A stretch of DNA of 64,000 bases from Phallusia fumigata (taxonomy: Eukaryota; Chordata; Ascidiacea; Phlebobranchia; Ascidiidae), in NCBI GenBank assembly GCA_008931825.1, contig QXVZ01019173.1, forward strand, positions 1 to 64,000, written 5' to 3'. The notes under the pieces were generated by a model that was not told the DNA's origin, did not search any database, and worked only from the letters and a program-made list of their open reading frames with translations. The position numbers and the translations under genes were made by a program. Positions 21,405-34,879 of the stretch are shown in pieces (the first letter of the stretch is position 1; each line of letters opens with the position of its first letter).

Positions 21405-23682
21405 CACAGTGGCGAATTTATTGATATTGGGCGATAAATATGACAATTACATGTTACGTCATACGCGCCGTAATATGAAAATGACGGCTAGTCAGCCCAG
21501 TATTTGCGATGTTATGATGTATAGGCTGTGGAGCACAATGTAGCGAACCGAGTATCTTACAGTACGCAGTTGTTTTGAATAAACATGTAACTGCTACGTG
21601 GTTAAGAACAACATTTATTCGGAATTGGCGAAGGTCGAAGGATTAAACAATTCGGATTATCCAACTCTTTTTACCAAGTAAAACAATAAAAAACATTCTT
21701 ACCTTCAGTTTAAGTGCCGAATTAACCAGCAGTCTGTGGAGTGAACATCCTGAAAAGAATCGAAAATTTGAATCTAATAGACAATTTGTTACACATTACC
21801 TACATTCGAATACTCTACGAATGCTTGATTAGCTGTGTTTGTGTTCATGAATATTTAAGTGGTTTTGGATTCGAAATGTATTCGAACAAACCGATTCATG
21901 TAGGATATTCGTATTCATGAATTGTTCTAAAAATTTCGGAGACCAACCTGCGTATGACGCAACTGTTTCTGTCCTACTACTCACAATACCAAAAGTATAC
22001 AAAACGCCTTGAAAATATAGCCTAACATTTTTTTAATTTGGTATAAATGCATAGCAGTTGGCAACACTGTGCAACTAGTTATCGAATCGTTTTTTTGTAC
22101 ACAACACAACACAGAAAACGTATTTAGGTTATCACAGCGCGATTACTTCTTCATTTTAAGGAGTAAAACGCCCGCTTAGCCGCCCTGAATACCCGCCAGT
22201 GTTGAAACAGTTTAAGGATACCTATCGCTGAGCGCTGCGCTCCTTGGCTTGTAAACTGTCAATCATCCCATTCGCGTTGCATCGTATTTGGGGATGAAAA
22301 GGCAATTACTCGGCCGATCAGGCTGCAATTTTAAGCATGGATTGTGAAGCACCCAATATATGTACGTTTTTAACTTTAATACATTTGGATTAGTATGGAA
22401 ACTAAAGGGCATGTATACAAATATACTAAAGAGGTGAAAAATTGATGAATCTAACTTTAGGTCCAAATACTTTGCATTGTGCCGACTATTAAAATAGGAA
22501 CTTTAAGTCACTTACTTTATTGAAAATTCCTGTTTACAGTTTTTTACGTTTGGAAGACTGTGGATTAACTGATGGGGCAACTGGGGTAAAAATTACAGCA
22601 CACAACTTCAGATACCCCTCTTTAATGTGTGCAAGTTTAAACCAATTCTAAAGACATTTTTTTTACCAAACGGAAGCAATTAACAAACAGAGTAAAAACA
22701 AGGTTCATACTTAATAGCTATGTATACAACACGACAGTCACAAGGGTGCACACATATGGTTGGGTTCATAGCGGTTTCACACATGGAAAAATTAAGGTTT
22801 AAAAGGATGCCACCATCAATAAAATTATGAAATGAACAAAAATATACTGTTAATGTGCTGAGCAGGACTTGAGTAAGAAGGGGTAGGGAATAGTAGAAAG
22901 TGCCATTAAGAAACAGCACTGTTTCAGAGAACTAAATAAGTGGTTCTATCTTTAGTTTGCTGATTGGGTTATGACTAGGTGGAAAAGTGGTAAAAGTTGC
23001 CCCTCCTGCACTAGCAAGACAAAATTTATTCCCTGGCCTTCCTTGTACACTTGCTTGCACATCTATTCAAGTTTTGTGCTTGTAAGGAGTCACAAATCCA
23101 ACTAATGTAAATTTGGCCTAATGCAGATTACAAACACAACATTTACTGTTTGCGATGATTACATGATGTATCCAATAACAAGTGACTACATGTAATTTTG
23201 TAAATAGACATTTAATACAACTGAACAATCCTGCAAGTAGTTTTGCTGCACATCAATGTGTCTGTGCTTGAAACTTAAGTGTTTTCAAGTTTTTAGTTAA
23301 CTAGATGAAAAATTTCAGCACAACCCAAACATGAATGATAATTTTATTGATACTGAAAAGTGTTAGTTTTGTTATACAAGCTATAAGAAAAAAATATTTG
23401 CACTAATAAAGTTTTCTCAAATACAAATCAATAATAAACTTTTTTTTCTCTCCCCCCTCCCCCCCAATGTCATCATCCATAACCAACATGATAAAAAATT
23501 TCTCGAACAGTAAGTGTAGGCAGTGATACAAAGAACTGCAGATAACATAACACAGTGAAACTTCATTTTGCATAAGCACACAACAATGAAAATTTTTACG
23601 TATTTGTGGGTAGTGATATCAGTTTAAGTTCAATGTATGCATGTAAAATGATTGAGAAGCAACAGTTTTTTTTATTTTATGG
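21405..23682. other. Gene-poor stretch downstream of the KLF gene, with a dispersed-repeat copy near 22.2-22.7 kb
   Basis: Bases 22,330-22,700 contain the family phrases CATGTATACAAATATAC, TTTTACGTTTGGAAGACTGTGG and CACAACTTCAGATACCCC. Bases 23,443-23,466 are a pyrimidine/C-run. The piece nearest 23,683 is presumably KLF 3' UTR. No further gene is visible. Confidence 0.5.
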
Positions 23683-25142
<1,460 letters not shown>

Positions 25143-25639
25143 TTTATAATTTTGATCTATACCTAAAATTTCTTGAAAAACTATGATACTGATTTTACTA
25201 CTTTTGTTGAAACAGGTTTTCAAGCACTTATGTCACATTAACTTTGTTATTAACATTCAAACGGACTTCTATGTTTGATAAAATAAATTGCTTTATTATA
25301 TTTGGCATTACCACGTTAACATAGCAATTTAACCATACGCAGCAAATAGGCTAACACCTGCTTTAACAGCCTCTGATCTGATCCAACTGACCAACCAAAA
25401 TAAATCATTTACTGTAGAAATGTCACAGATCAAGGGTATTGTATAGTATCCGTTCGCATAGCAGTAAAACTTTGCTATTTAATTGCATTTATTATTATAA
25501 TACTTCATACAGTAACTTCAAGTTCACCACAATACCAACTACTATTCAAGCAGCAGAAATAGTTGCAATGTTTGAGTCTCGCACTTGCGTTTAAGCGGCG
25601 GCTCGGAATGTCGTATTTCTTTTTTCTCATGACATCATT

Positions 25640-25725
25640 TTTCTCGTTGCCCATTGGCTGGCCGTTTTTAATCTATTTATAGATGTGTATAAAAGCAAAC
25701 CGGCCTGCGCTGTGGCGTTTAGTTG
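25640..25725 (+). promoter_or_regulatory. Promoter-like block: inverted CCAAT box and TATA box
   Basis: ATTGG (25,651-25,655) within CCCATTGGCTGGCC is followed about 35 bases later by TATAAAAG (about 25,688), with a GC-rich segment where a start site would fall. The plus orientation is favoured, pointing away from KLF6/7. It could drive an unrecognised transcript or a 5' non-coding exon of ODAD1, 3.3 kb downstream. It could also be part of a bidirectional KLF promoter. Confidence 0.45.
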
Positions 25726-27980
25726 CTAGTCGTGCGGCAGCAAAGAAGCGCTTTGTTGCATGAGCTACAAAACCCACACACATTGCGTCCTGCGACGCAT
25801 TTGTAGTCCTTGTTTTGTTTTACTAGGACCGGTGCACAGTACACTTTAAAAACTTTTTTTCTGAAAACTCAATACCATCATGCAGCTAAGGGCTACGCGT
25901 ACTGTTTTTTTACTGTGACCATCTGGGCTTAGTTTTTTGCGCGATTATTAAAAAGGTATAATATTTAATATTAAGGCTACCATAAATACCTCTCCGACGT
26001 TTGCACTGATAACTACAAGACCACTTTGTACATACGGGAATTAGGTGTTTATATTTTATCTTTGAAATATAGTCCCCTCAAGGCTTAAGGTCTTGTGGTC
26101 TATCCGCAATATTGTCAGCGTGTTAGGACATTTCCAGAAAACGAGTGACCTCGGAATGGCAGCGATTCACCATCTAGAAACCGCATTTTTACGCTTCCTC
26201 TGGGCAAGCAAAAACCCTCCCAACTTTTGTTTCTTTACTGCCAAACGCCGAAGTTTTTGTTCCGTGTTTGTAAAGTTTATCTATCGGTGACCGTAAGCCT
26301 GTTCACATAAATTTACCCGGGTAACTTGTGTATGTGAATAGGCTTAGTGGATTTCCCAAAATATATAAGAATTTATGTAATATTTTTGTTTGTTTTCTGT
26401 GTCTGTATTTTTGGAAAAATCAGATTCATTTGATTTACGTTAAGTGGTGTACCTTACATTATTTCACGCGACACGCGACATTTCTGTTGTCAAGGGAAAC
26501 TGACAACAATGTACATTTAACAACGCAAATTAGCTGCAACCACTTCGCGCATTGGTGCCGATAAGGGTTTGAGTATCAGTATACCGGTTAACCGGTTAAT
26601 TCATTGTTTCCCCAAAAAGGACAGCCGTGGCACACTGGGGTGCCGTTTGCAGGGCTCATGGGAGTCACGACCAATTTTCTAGAATTTGTTTCTATTAAGT
26701 TAAGCGTTACCATGACGCGATAACTGTAATAAGGTATGACGGTAAATAATGCATGCAAAAAAGACTGACTTGATTGATGTTTTCATCTCATGAACAAAAT
26801 GCAAATTGGCAGCTTATTTTTTTAACTGCCATGTAAATGGGTTTGGGTGAAGAGATCAAATAGTACCAGGAAAACAAAAAAGGTTGGAAACCACTGAGTT
26901 AATTGATTGCTCGAGGATTTGTTTGCTATCTGATATCCCGATCCCAACATATTTTTGTCTGTTGCATATAGGGCATGTGTTTACATTTAAAAGAAAACTG
27001 TGTCACAGTTTGATGATTTTGCCATTAACTCATTGTGTAAAAATCCTGGTTGTCTGATAGTTAATGTTTAATATTCAGTTTACCGGATATCTTTAATATA
27101 ATATCTGTATGTATCCATTATCTGAATGGTAAAAATTATTGACATCCATATTAACCCTGGCGCTGATTGTGTGTGGGGTATGCGAGTAGGGATAGACAAT
27201 TTAGAATAATATACTAATCTAGATTCTAGAATTATTGGAATCTGTTTAAATCAAATCCAGAGTAACGAATCCTATTGCACCTTTTTTACTTTTGCACATG
27301 AACAATAAAATGTATAACAATCAACAATAAAACACAAAAAGAACATTGCAGTAAGCTTTCTACATTTTTGCTTGTCAGACAAGGCTGCAATTTGGTAGCA
27401 ATTAAACTAGACAAGTGTGGTCCTATTTTATTTTGTCAGAGGCCAACAGAAACTGTTAGTTTTTTCTGCATGCCAGTGGTTAATAAGGAATATTATGGTA
27501 ACTGGTAAATGTATTTTGTTCAAAATAGTCGAAATTCTTCGTTTGAATAACATCTCGATTGAAAAACATCTATGAGTTTGTTTGCTATGTATACAATCAT
27601 GCTTGCGATTAACACAATGTTTTAAAAATAAAATTCTTTTACCAAGTATTGCGATAAAGCTTGGAAAAAATTTAAACTGAATTTTTTTATTCGGTTCAAA
27701 TTAGTATTTTGGATTTGGATAGTTTAGGATTTGAATCCTTTGTGCTTGTTGGCAACTAATATAACAGGATGAGTGTTGATTTTTGTAAGACTTTAGTAAA
27801 AAAATTACAATAAAAAAGTGATTTAGGCCTGGATTCTTTTGCTTGACATCTTTGCCTCCATGTTAACAAATACCAACTTTAATCAAAACAGTTTGCAGCA
27901 TTTAACATTGGTGCCCAGTATCTGTCAAGATTGATGTTTATAAAGCATTTTGATGTCATATTGCAGGTCAATGTCTAGGC
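25726..27980. other. Intergenic sequence with decayed MITE fragments
   Basis: The only recognisable parts are a hAT-like piece from about 26,622 (CAGCCGTGGCACACTGGGGTG) to 26,901 (AGGTTGGAAACCACTG), without a target duplication, and TTGAATCC-rich stretches near 27,190-27,260 and 27,690-27,740. The latter recur near 31,680-31,740. Confidence 0.4.
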
Positions 27981-28511
27981 CAGGGGTTTCAACCCTTTTC
28001 TTACAGTGACCCCTGAAAGCGATTATACCTTATCAACAGCCCCTTTCAAAAATAAAAACGATTCACCTTTGTTTTATCAAGTTTCCAATTCTAAAATATA
28101 ATTCCAAAAACAATTGAACAAAGAATGATCACATTTGTCTTTAATGAGATGGCTAGTGCTGCATTCTGGAGACCAGCTTATCAATATGTGGCATTGTTGT
28201 CAACATGGCACCCTGTAGATCTGCCTCGACTGCTAATTTATTCCTTGATAACTGGTCTCATTAGATTTGAACAAGTAGAGGCGCCATAAAAGTATTTGTA
28301 AAAGATGTTACAGCACAAAGGGGAAGAAACTAATCTCCAAATGGATTTAGTAATTGGTTTTATTAAATAAAAGGTCTACAATTTCTTTCAATCAGCATGT
28401 TAGCTTTTAAAAATGTTTTTTTTTTTCAAAAGTGCACCCGTTGCTTGCGACCCTTACAAAACATGCGTGTGCCCCCCATGTGGGATGCAAACCACTGGTT
28501 GAAAACCCCTG
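27981..28511. repeat. hAT-type MITE, 531 bp, target duplication GTCTAGGC
   Basis: It begins CAGGGGTTTCAACC and ends GGTTGAAAACCCCTG. The flanks 27973-27980 and 28512-28519 are both GTCTAGGC. Its right duplication directly abuts another MITE at 28,521. Confidence 0.92.
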
Positions 28512-28520
28512 GTCTAGGCC

Positions 28521-28663
28521 CAGTGGTTCCCACCCCCCTTTGCTTATTTTGAAAAATTTCATTCCATCCCTACCAGACAGGAAGTGATATAAAAGTGAAA
28601 TTCTATCCTTATCTTATAAAATTCTTCTTTGAGGAGGAATTTTTCCCCAGTGGGGAACCACTA
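28521..28663. repeat. Short hAT MITE of the CAGTGGTTCCCA family
   Basis: It begins CAGTGGTTCCCACC and ends GTGGGGAACCACTA. The inside matches the elements at 63,497 and 349, sharing GCTTATTTTGA and CTACCAGACAGGAAGT-like words. The target duplication is unclear because its left flank was disturbed by the neighbouring insertion. Confidence 0.75.
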
Positions 28664-29029
28664 GTCCAGCCTGATTTATCACGATTCTTTGACATTTAGC
28701 CCAATTCCCTGAACAAATATCTTGTTTTAGGAAAGCAGATTACTTAACCAAATTGTGATGAAAAGATATATTTTGTTTTTCAGTTTTACATTCTTGTTTA
28801 AACATATTAAATTGAATGAAAACAAGAAGATATCCTATTTTTATATTTGGTGTGTGACATCTTGCAATTGGTGAGTATAAAGATAATACAATTACACTTC
28901 AGGTTCAGATCCAGACTCTGCCTAAAACTTACAAATAGGTCCTTTGATTCATCTTTGATTAATATTTAACGCATTTAACACAAAAGTGCCAGAATGTATT
29001 TAGAATTGGCAACATAACAATTTTGTTTC

Positions 29030-29039
29030 TTTTCAGACA
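29030..29039 (+). promoter_or_regulatory. Splice acceptor directly before the ODAD1 start, candidate trans-splice site
   Basis: TTTCTTTTCAG ends at 29037, only two bases before the ATG at 29040. Such close spacing is common where a spliced leader is added in trans in Ciona. A conventional 5' UTR intron is the alternative. Confidence 0.5.
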
Positions 29040-32000
29040 ATGTATCGTGCAGCAAGTAGACGTTCAGACACCTCTGACCAGGAGATGGATGGACTGGCTG
29101 AAGCAGAACTGGCTAAATTACAGAGGCAATATCGCATAATGGAGGGTGATAGAAAAGCATATTGTGAGGAATCGCAAAATGTTATTAGAAGACAAAGAGC
29201 ACAGATTACTGCATTGCAGGTAATTTAAATTTTACATCTAAACTAATTGCTTATTAATGGTATATTAATTTGTGTCTGACAAACTATCTTTGTCACAACA
29301 GGGACATTATTGCAAAGGCAACTAATTGCTTTGCTGCTAGATATCGCGAATTCCGAACAGTTTTGACCACAAGCATTGGTGTAATGGTAAAATATTATAA
29401 TAGGGATAATTTTATATGCCACATTAGTCGCAAAAACGTTTTTAAACTGTTGAAACAAAACTCTATTCCTTGTTATTTCAACTGTTTGAATTGTGATGTG
29501 AAGAAGCTTGCAAACATACGATTGTCCATAAAATGTGCACAATTTATAGGAAGAACGAGCTGAAATCCAAACAAACCTACAATTGGCACAATCCTTCCAA
29601 AATCAAAAGAAAGACAGCACCAACATTGATGATCTTTGCAGTCTACTCTCAGAGCAAGATATGTTTGAGGATTTAATTGCTCAGGAAGTTTCTGCCATAA
29701 AGCAACTTGATGCAGATGTACGAAATATGGAAGTTCAGATTAACCAGCAACATAGAAATATGGGTGGTGTCCATTCAAGCCATCTTCGTCATGTTGGCAC
29801 CCAAAAGCAAATTCGAGTTTTGGAAAACCGCCTGGACAAAGCTACTTTGGAGTTTAACAAAATGCTCACAAACAATGCAAAACTTCGGGAAGAGATTGAT
29901 CATTTAAGGTCTCAACGTGCTGTGTTTGATGGCCTTCACAAGAAATTGAGCAAAGATTTAAATGAACAGAAGCAACAAATGGGTGAAATCATCGAGCAAT
30001 CAACACAGGTAGGAAATTCAGGACTAATAACAAATGTGTAAAAAGTGTGTGATGAGGTGACAATCTATCACTGTTGCACATACACTGCGATCCCTTAAAT
30101 TGCATTTTCAGTTATTTCTTTTTCTATTTTTGCACTAGATATATTCAGTATCTGCATTACATTGTTGTTCTTGGCATTCTATGCAAAATTGATTTGCAGG
30201 TATAAATGTATTCCCACTAGGGATTGTTTCCCAGGATCCTCAGATCCCGGGTTCCTGGAATTTCGTTGTTTTGTTCTTCGGGAAATTTCCTGGTATTTTA
30301 TTTTCTTTCCTGGGAAATCCCGGCTTTTTTTCTTTCATAGAATTGACATAGAGGCAGGTTTAATGTCAATGTACACTTTTCAGATTCCTTTGAAGACAAA
30401 CATTCATTTTGATTTCAGACTAGTGTTGTTATATTTTTAATTTTTGCCTGTTAATTTAAGGGTTCCAATAGGACAAGGTACGTATCGAGTTGTACCAAAG
30501 TAGATACCTTGTCATGGTTACCGTACTGTCATCTATTGCCAAGGATAGAAAACAGCATGACATTCCATACCTCGTTGCAAGGGATGTACCATACATTTTG
30601 ATGATTTTCGCTGCTACTGTACCAGACTGCCATCGTTGGTTAATTTCATTCCTTCTTATTTTTTTTTCTGCGTTTATGGCTTTTCAGTGCATTAGGAAAA
30701 TTTAAGTATTTACATGCTATAAATCTTTCGCAATATTTCAGTTCTTAAATTAGTATCCAAACTAGTGTTTTTTAAAATCCCGGGATCCCCGGAAAACATT
30801 AAAGTGCGACTGCCTTGTGCACACAAAGTTGTTGGTTCTAATCCCATCTCGGCCGATTGTGTTTCCTTGAGCAAGAAACTTAACAGCATTGCTCCAGCCC
30901 AGAGGAATCTGATGGGATGACCCAAATTCCAGTCACCAACTTTCAAAATACAAAAAAATCAAACAGAAAATGATTCAACGAAACTGCAATGAAGCAGGTA
31001 GCACGACAGCAGACTCACATTGAGCATAACACATTCAGGCATTGCTCCGCCTCCCGAGGATAAAAATGAAACAAACAAACATGTTTCTTAACTGTGCTGC
31101 AAGGGACTTGTTCAGAGACCTGCAGCAACATTACCTGTGCAGCAGTAAACCGATTATAAACTCCTAATGACCATATTGATGGTGATGCAGTATAAATCAA
31201 TATCAATGTAGACTCTTATACAAGGCATTATGTGACAGGAACTCACAAGCATGTCCTGCAGTTACCCTTGGCCAAGGTACAGCCAACTGGGCTAAAAACT
31301 CTCTATGACCTTTTTAACTGGTTTCAGTTAGGCAGTACAAATTACACACAACAAGAGAGAGTAATAATAAAAAAATGTCATGCACCTGTATAGCAACAGC
31401 AAATTTCTGCATAAAAAATGTATTTTAGTTACCTCATTGCAATCACAACTTGAAAGCGGAATAACTGCCTAGCAGCCCTGAGTGAAAATCTGTTTCATGT
31501 GTAGCATGTGGTCTGATACGGTGGCGCAAGTTCATTGAAACTAATGAGGGGATTTTTGTTTTGTGAGTATTTTTTGTGCAGATGACGTCATGACTTGGGA
31601 AATTTTATAATGATGTAAAAGCTAAATGTTTTCCATTTCACAAACCAATAAATGAGCTAAAACCTATATACGGTTAGGGATGTTTATAGTAGAAAACCAA
31701 ATCTTTAGGATTTGAATACGTGCATATTCAAATCCAAATTTTAGATTTATATTGGGTAATTAGAACCAATATTATTTTGTCCAAAATGGCTTGCATAATT
31801 TGCCTTTACTTTGTGCTGATGCAACAGGCATTTACAGATGTATCAGCATCGTTTAATCCGGCTTGTTTCTATTTTAGCTATTACTCCGGGCTTTTTAGAA
31901 ATTATAATGATGGAAAGGTGTTTAACAAAAGTATTATTTTCTTTACAGATGCAAGGTTTTTAGTCAGTTCTGCATCTTTTTAGAAGAACACAACTTTTTA

Positions 32001-33457
32001 TAAATATGATAACATTACTGCTTAAACATGAAACCTTTTTATGCATTGCTTTCCGTTTCAGGCATATGACCAACGAGATGATGCACAAGCTAAAATGATG
32101 GCCCTTAAGGAAAGAAATGAAAAAGATCTCTCTCAGTACAACATGGAATACAAGGAGCTGATGAGAATAATTGATCATGATGCCAAATTAAAAGCATTTA
32201 TGAACATGAAATCTCAAGAGAGAAGTGAGCTTGAAGAAGAAGAAGCAGCAAAGAGGCGGGCAGGTGAAGAAGATAAAGCAGAGCGTACAGCAGAGGAAAC
32301 AATGGAAACATATCAAAAAGCATTTGAACAAATCCAAGAAGTCACTGGTGAAGATGACATTCATCTGCTTGTCAACAGATTTATTGAAACAGAGGACAAA
32401 AACTTTGCATTGTTCAATTACGTCAATGAGTTGAACAACGATCTTGAGGTGATTGAAGAAGAAATTGCTGATATTCGGGCCAGCATCAAGCAATTTAAGG
32501 ATGAAGGAGTAGAGCACCAGAGTGAAAGAAAGGTCCTTTTACACTCCCTGGAAGAGAAGCTCTCCTTGACAACAAAAGAAGCTGATTACTATGACAAGTG
32601 AGTGTATTAATGTTTTGGTATTAGCACTTCTGCAATAAAAACAGTTTCGGCAAAAGTTACCATTATTGACTGACAAGATGATTTTAACAATTGCATGTAC
32701 AAAATTTAGTGCAACAAAACTAGTTTTCTGCATATTGCTAATTGTGTGAGCTTTAACTATGTCAACATAAACAAACTTAATAAACTAAGTACAGTTGTTT
32801 TTTTACCATCCATATGATTGTAAAGTAATCATACATATTTCTTTTCTGGTTATTATAAAGATAACATGTTGTCATATTTCTTACCTATTTTTGCACAGGC
32901 AGCTGAAGGGAACAGAGAAAATATTGGACCAACTTAAAGCAGGAATTGAATCAGTGTTTGGGAAAATTAGCTGTGATAGGTCCAGCATTGCTGTCAAGCT
33001 CGGTGATAATACAGCTGTTAATGAAAACAACATGATGCAGTATTTAGGAATTATTGAACAAAAGACCAACGATCTTCTTCAAATGCATGCATTCGTTCAG
33101 CTGAAAGAAGTTGAAAGCAAACCAGATGCTAACGCTGGGACACAACCAGTTGCACCTGCAGCATTACTTGGCGGACCAGCAGTCCCCCCAAATTTGGCAC
33201 CAATACAGATTACACCACCATCCACTGAGGAAGATCATGATGATGATGGAGACTCTGCTGAGGAATCAGTTGATTTTGATCGCCCATTGACACAGCAAGA
33301 GTTGAAGCAAAGGGTTATTAAGCATGTGACAAGAAAGGAAATGGCAGGCCCTTCAACACAAGGTGGATTAACAGGAAAACGAGTTGAAAAACCTTTGCCC
33401 TCCACTGATAAGCCTGTAAAAGTTGATGCCTTCCAGAAGAAAAAGTTTGCAAAATAG
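29040..33457 (+). CDS. ODAD1: Outer dynein arm docking complex subunit 1 (CCDC114/CCDC63 family; Ciona Axp66.0 type)
   Basis: ODAD1 helps dock outer dynein arms on the doublet microtubules of motile cilia and flagella. Exons 29040-29219, 29550-30008, 32062-32597 and 32899-33457 join in phase to give 577 residues, about 66 kDa, fitting the sperm axonemal p66.0 described in Ciona. The N-terminus ELAKLQRQYRIMEGDRKAY matches human ELSRLQRQCKVMEDERRAY. Residues about 14-430 are nearly continuous heptad coiled coil, including IRVLENRLDKAT..FN, LVNRFIETEDKNFALFNYVN and GKISCDRSSIAVKLGDN, all with human counterparts. The last 130 residues are low-complexity, with a PP-rich stretch, an acidic EEDHDDDGDSAEE run and a basic C-terminus. 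Donors are GTAATT, GTAGGA and GTGAGT. The 2-kb intron 2 contains a SINE and MITE fragments. Confidence 0.96.
30225..30800. repeat. Possible decayed transposon in ODAD1 intron 2
   Basis: GGATCC/CCCGGG-rich words cluster at both ends (30,235-30,325 and 30,777-30,795), with an imperfect inverted relation and adjacent ACTAG motifs. No target duplication was found and the frames inside are short. Confidence 0.3.
30797..31083 (+). repeat. SINE copy with a vertebrate-style core and AAAC tail
   Basis: A box B-like GGTTCTAATCC is followed by TTCCTTGAGCAAGAAACTTAA and GCATTGCTCCAGCCCAGAGG, a string I associate with widespread metazoan SINE cores. It ends GAATTGCTCCGCC-like sequence, GGATAAAAATGAAAC and an AAAC repeat. 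The box A region is missing, so the head looks truncated. A second copy lies at 35,262-35,482. Confidence 0.75.
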
Positions 33458-33593
33458 GTGTTGTAGTTTTGTAAAAGCCATTCACATAGTTTTTTAAGCC
33501 ATACCAAATGAAATTTGTGTAATCTAAAATGCCTTGCAATTCCCTTTTATAGATTTAAAGGATTTATGTGACAGTGTTATGAAAATTTTTCTA

Positions 33594-33599
33594 AATAAA
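33594..33599 (+). terminator. Polyadenylation signal AATAAA of ODAD1
   Basis: A canonical AATAAA lies about 137 bases after the ODAD1 stop codon. Confidence 0.7.
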
Positions 33600-33619
33600 G
33601 TATGCACCAAGGAGTATGA

Positions 33620-34870
33620 ATTCGTTGTTTGTTGATGATAAGACGCTTTTTTATTAACCCTTGTTTGGTAGACTACCAATAAACCAAATTAAAAGGGGTA
33701 GCCAGCCCTTCAGCAGTCTGCTTGTGAGCATGGCCAACCAAAATATTTTAAGCAGGTAGTTTTTGTTTTATTTATATTTGTTATGACATGTAAATGCAGA
33801 TAACGCGAGGGGGAGATGTCCTTCCAAAACCTACCATTGTCTTTTACAAAACCAGAAATTAAACACCTAGTTAAAAAAATGCAGCGCATTGATAAGCTAT
33901 ATTGAAAACAAAGGAAACAATATTTTTAATTTGAATGTTTTTTGGTGAGAAGAATAAAATCCGAAGGGGCGCGACCCAATACGTTTAATAAGACTAACTG
34001 TCGTTGAGAGAAGCAAGCGTTCGACGAAAGGGTAAAGCAGTGGTTTGCAACAACATAAACGCCAAATCTCCGCTGCCAGGGCTGTAGTGTCATGTTGCCG
34101 AATATAGGTTAACCGATCCTTCCAACCGAAATGCCACTTCGAGTTCATTGCGAAGTGAGATTCGTCACAGCCGCTAGATAAAAACTGCACGACTGGCTTA
34201 TGAGCAAGAAGTAGAAAATTAGTCCCGAGCTGCTGAGAAAGCTGAAAGTTGCGACGGGATACCGAAGACAGACCTGAGGGTGTTGTGGTCAACAAAATTC
34301 CTGTAATGCCAAACGCACAGACAATTATGGCCCATCGTTCCTTGGGAGACCTAAAGTTATGCAGCGTCCCAGGAGGATCGGTCATCCTGTTGACTGGTGT
34401 CAACGTTTATTTTGCTTACCAAGTGAAGCCATGCCGTCCACGAACTGGTTTTTGTCCGGCAGCCATTTTGACATCCCAGCGCCCGCGTCCACTTTGCATA
34501 AGCTGTTAAATCTGCGCACAGCGCACGCCATGTTCTTCAGCGATAAAAGTGACCTTTTTCCATGGAGGACAGAAAAACTTATAAAATGATGAGGGATTCT
34601 GTCCAATTTGTCGACGGACACTATGAATAACAATGCCCCTGACGAAATGACCACCAAATCGTTCCAGACAATCCTAAAATAGCGAAGAAACACTTGGGCT
34701 GCCTGCAGCGCCGCCTGGCAAAGGATAATTAAATAAGGTCAAAGTATGCGGGGAAAATGCAAACGACCTTCGAAAAGGGGTACCTCGAAGATGTACCCGA
34801 CAAGGAGTTACGTAAAATCACCACGAGTGGTACATTCCTCAGCACGGCGTTTTGAATTCCCACCAGCCTG
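33620..34870. other. Intergenic; GC-richer block with unexplained open frames
   Basis: Bases 33,950-35,000 are clearly richer in G and C than their surroundings. They carry minus-strand frames of 168 codons (34403-33897) and 97 codons (34693-34400), overlapping plus-strand frames of 86 and 76 codons. I recognise no domain in any of them. The block may be the 5' part of the decayed LINE that follows, or a lost gene. Confidence 0.4.
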
Positions 34871-34879
34871 AAGGAATCG

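Noticed and set aside
32188-32517. A 109-codon minus-strand frame
   Set aside because: It is a shadow of the ODAD1 coiled-coil exon; lysine/glutamate-rich coding DNA leaves few stops on the opposite strand.
33897-34403. A 168-codon minus-strand gene
   Set aside because: No recognisable domain, no supporting splice or polyadenylation signals, and overlapping open frames on the other strand; kept only as an unexplained block.
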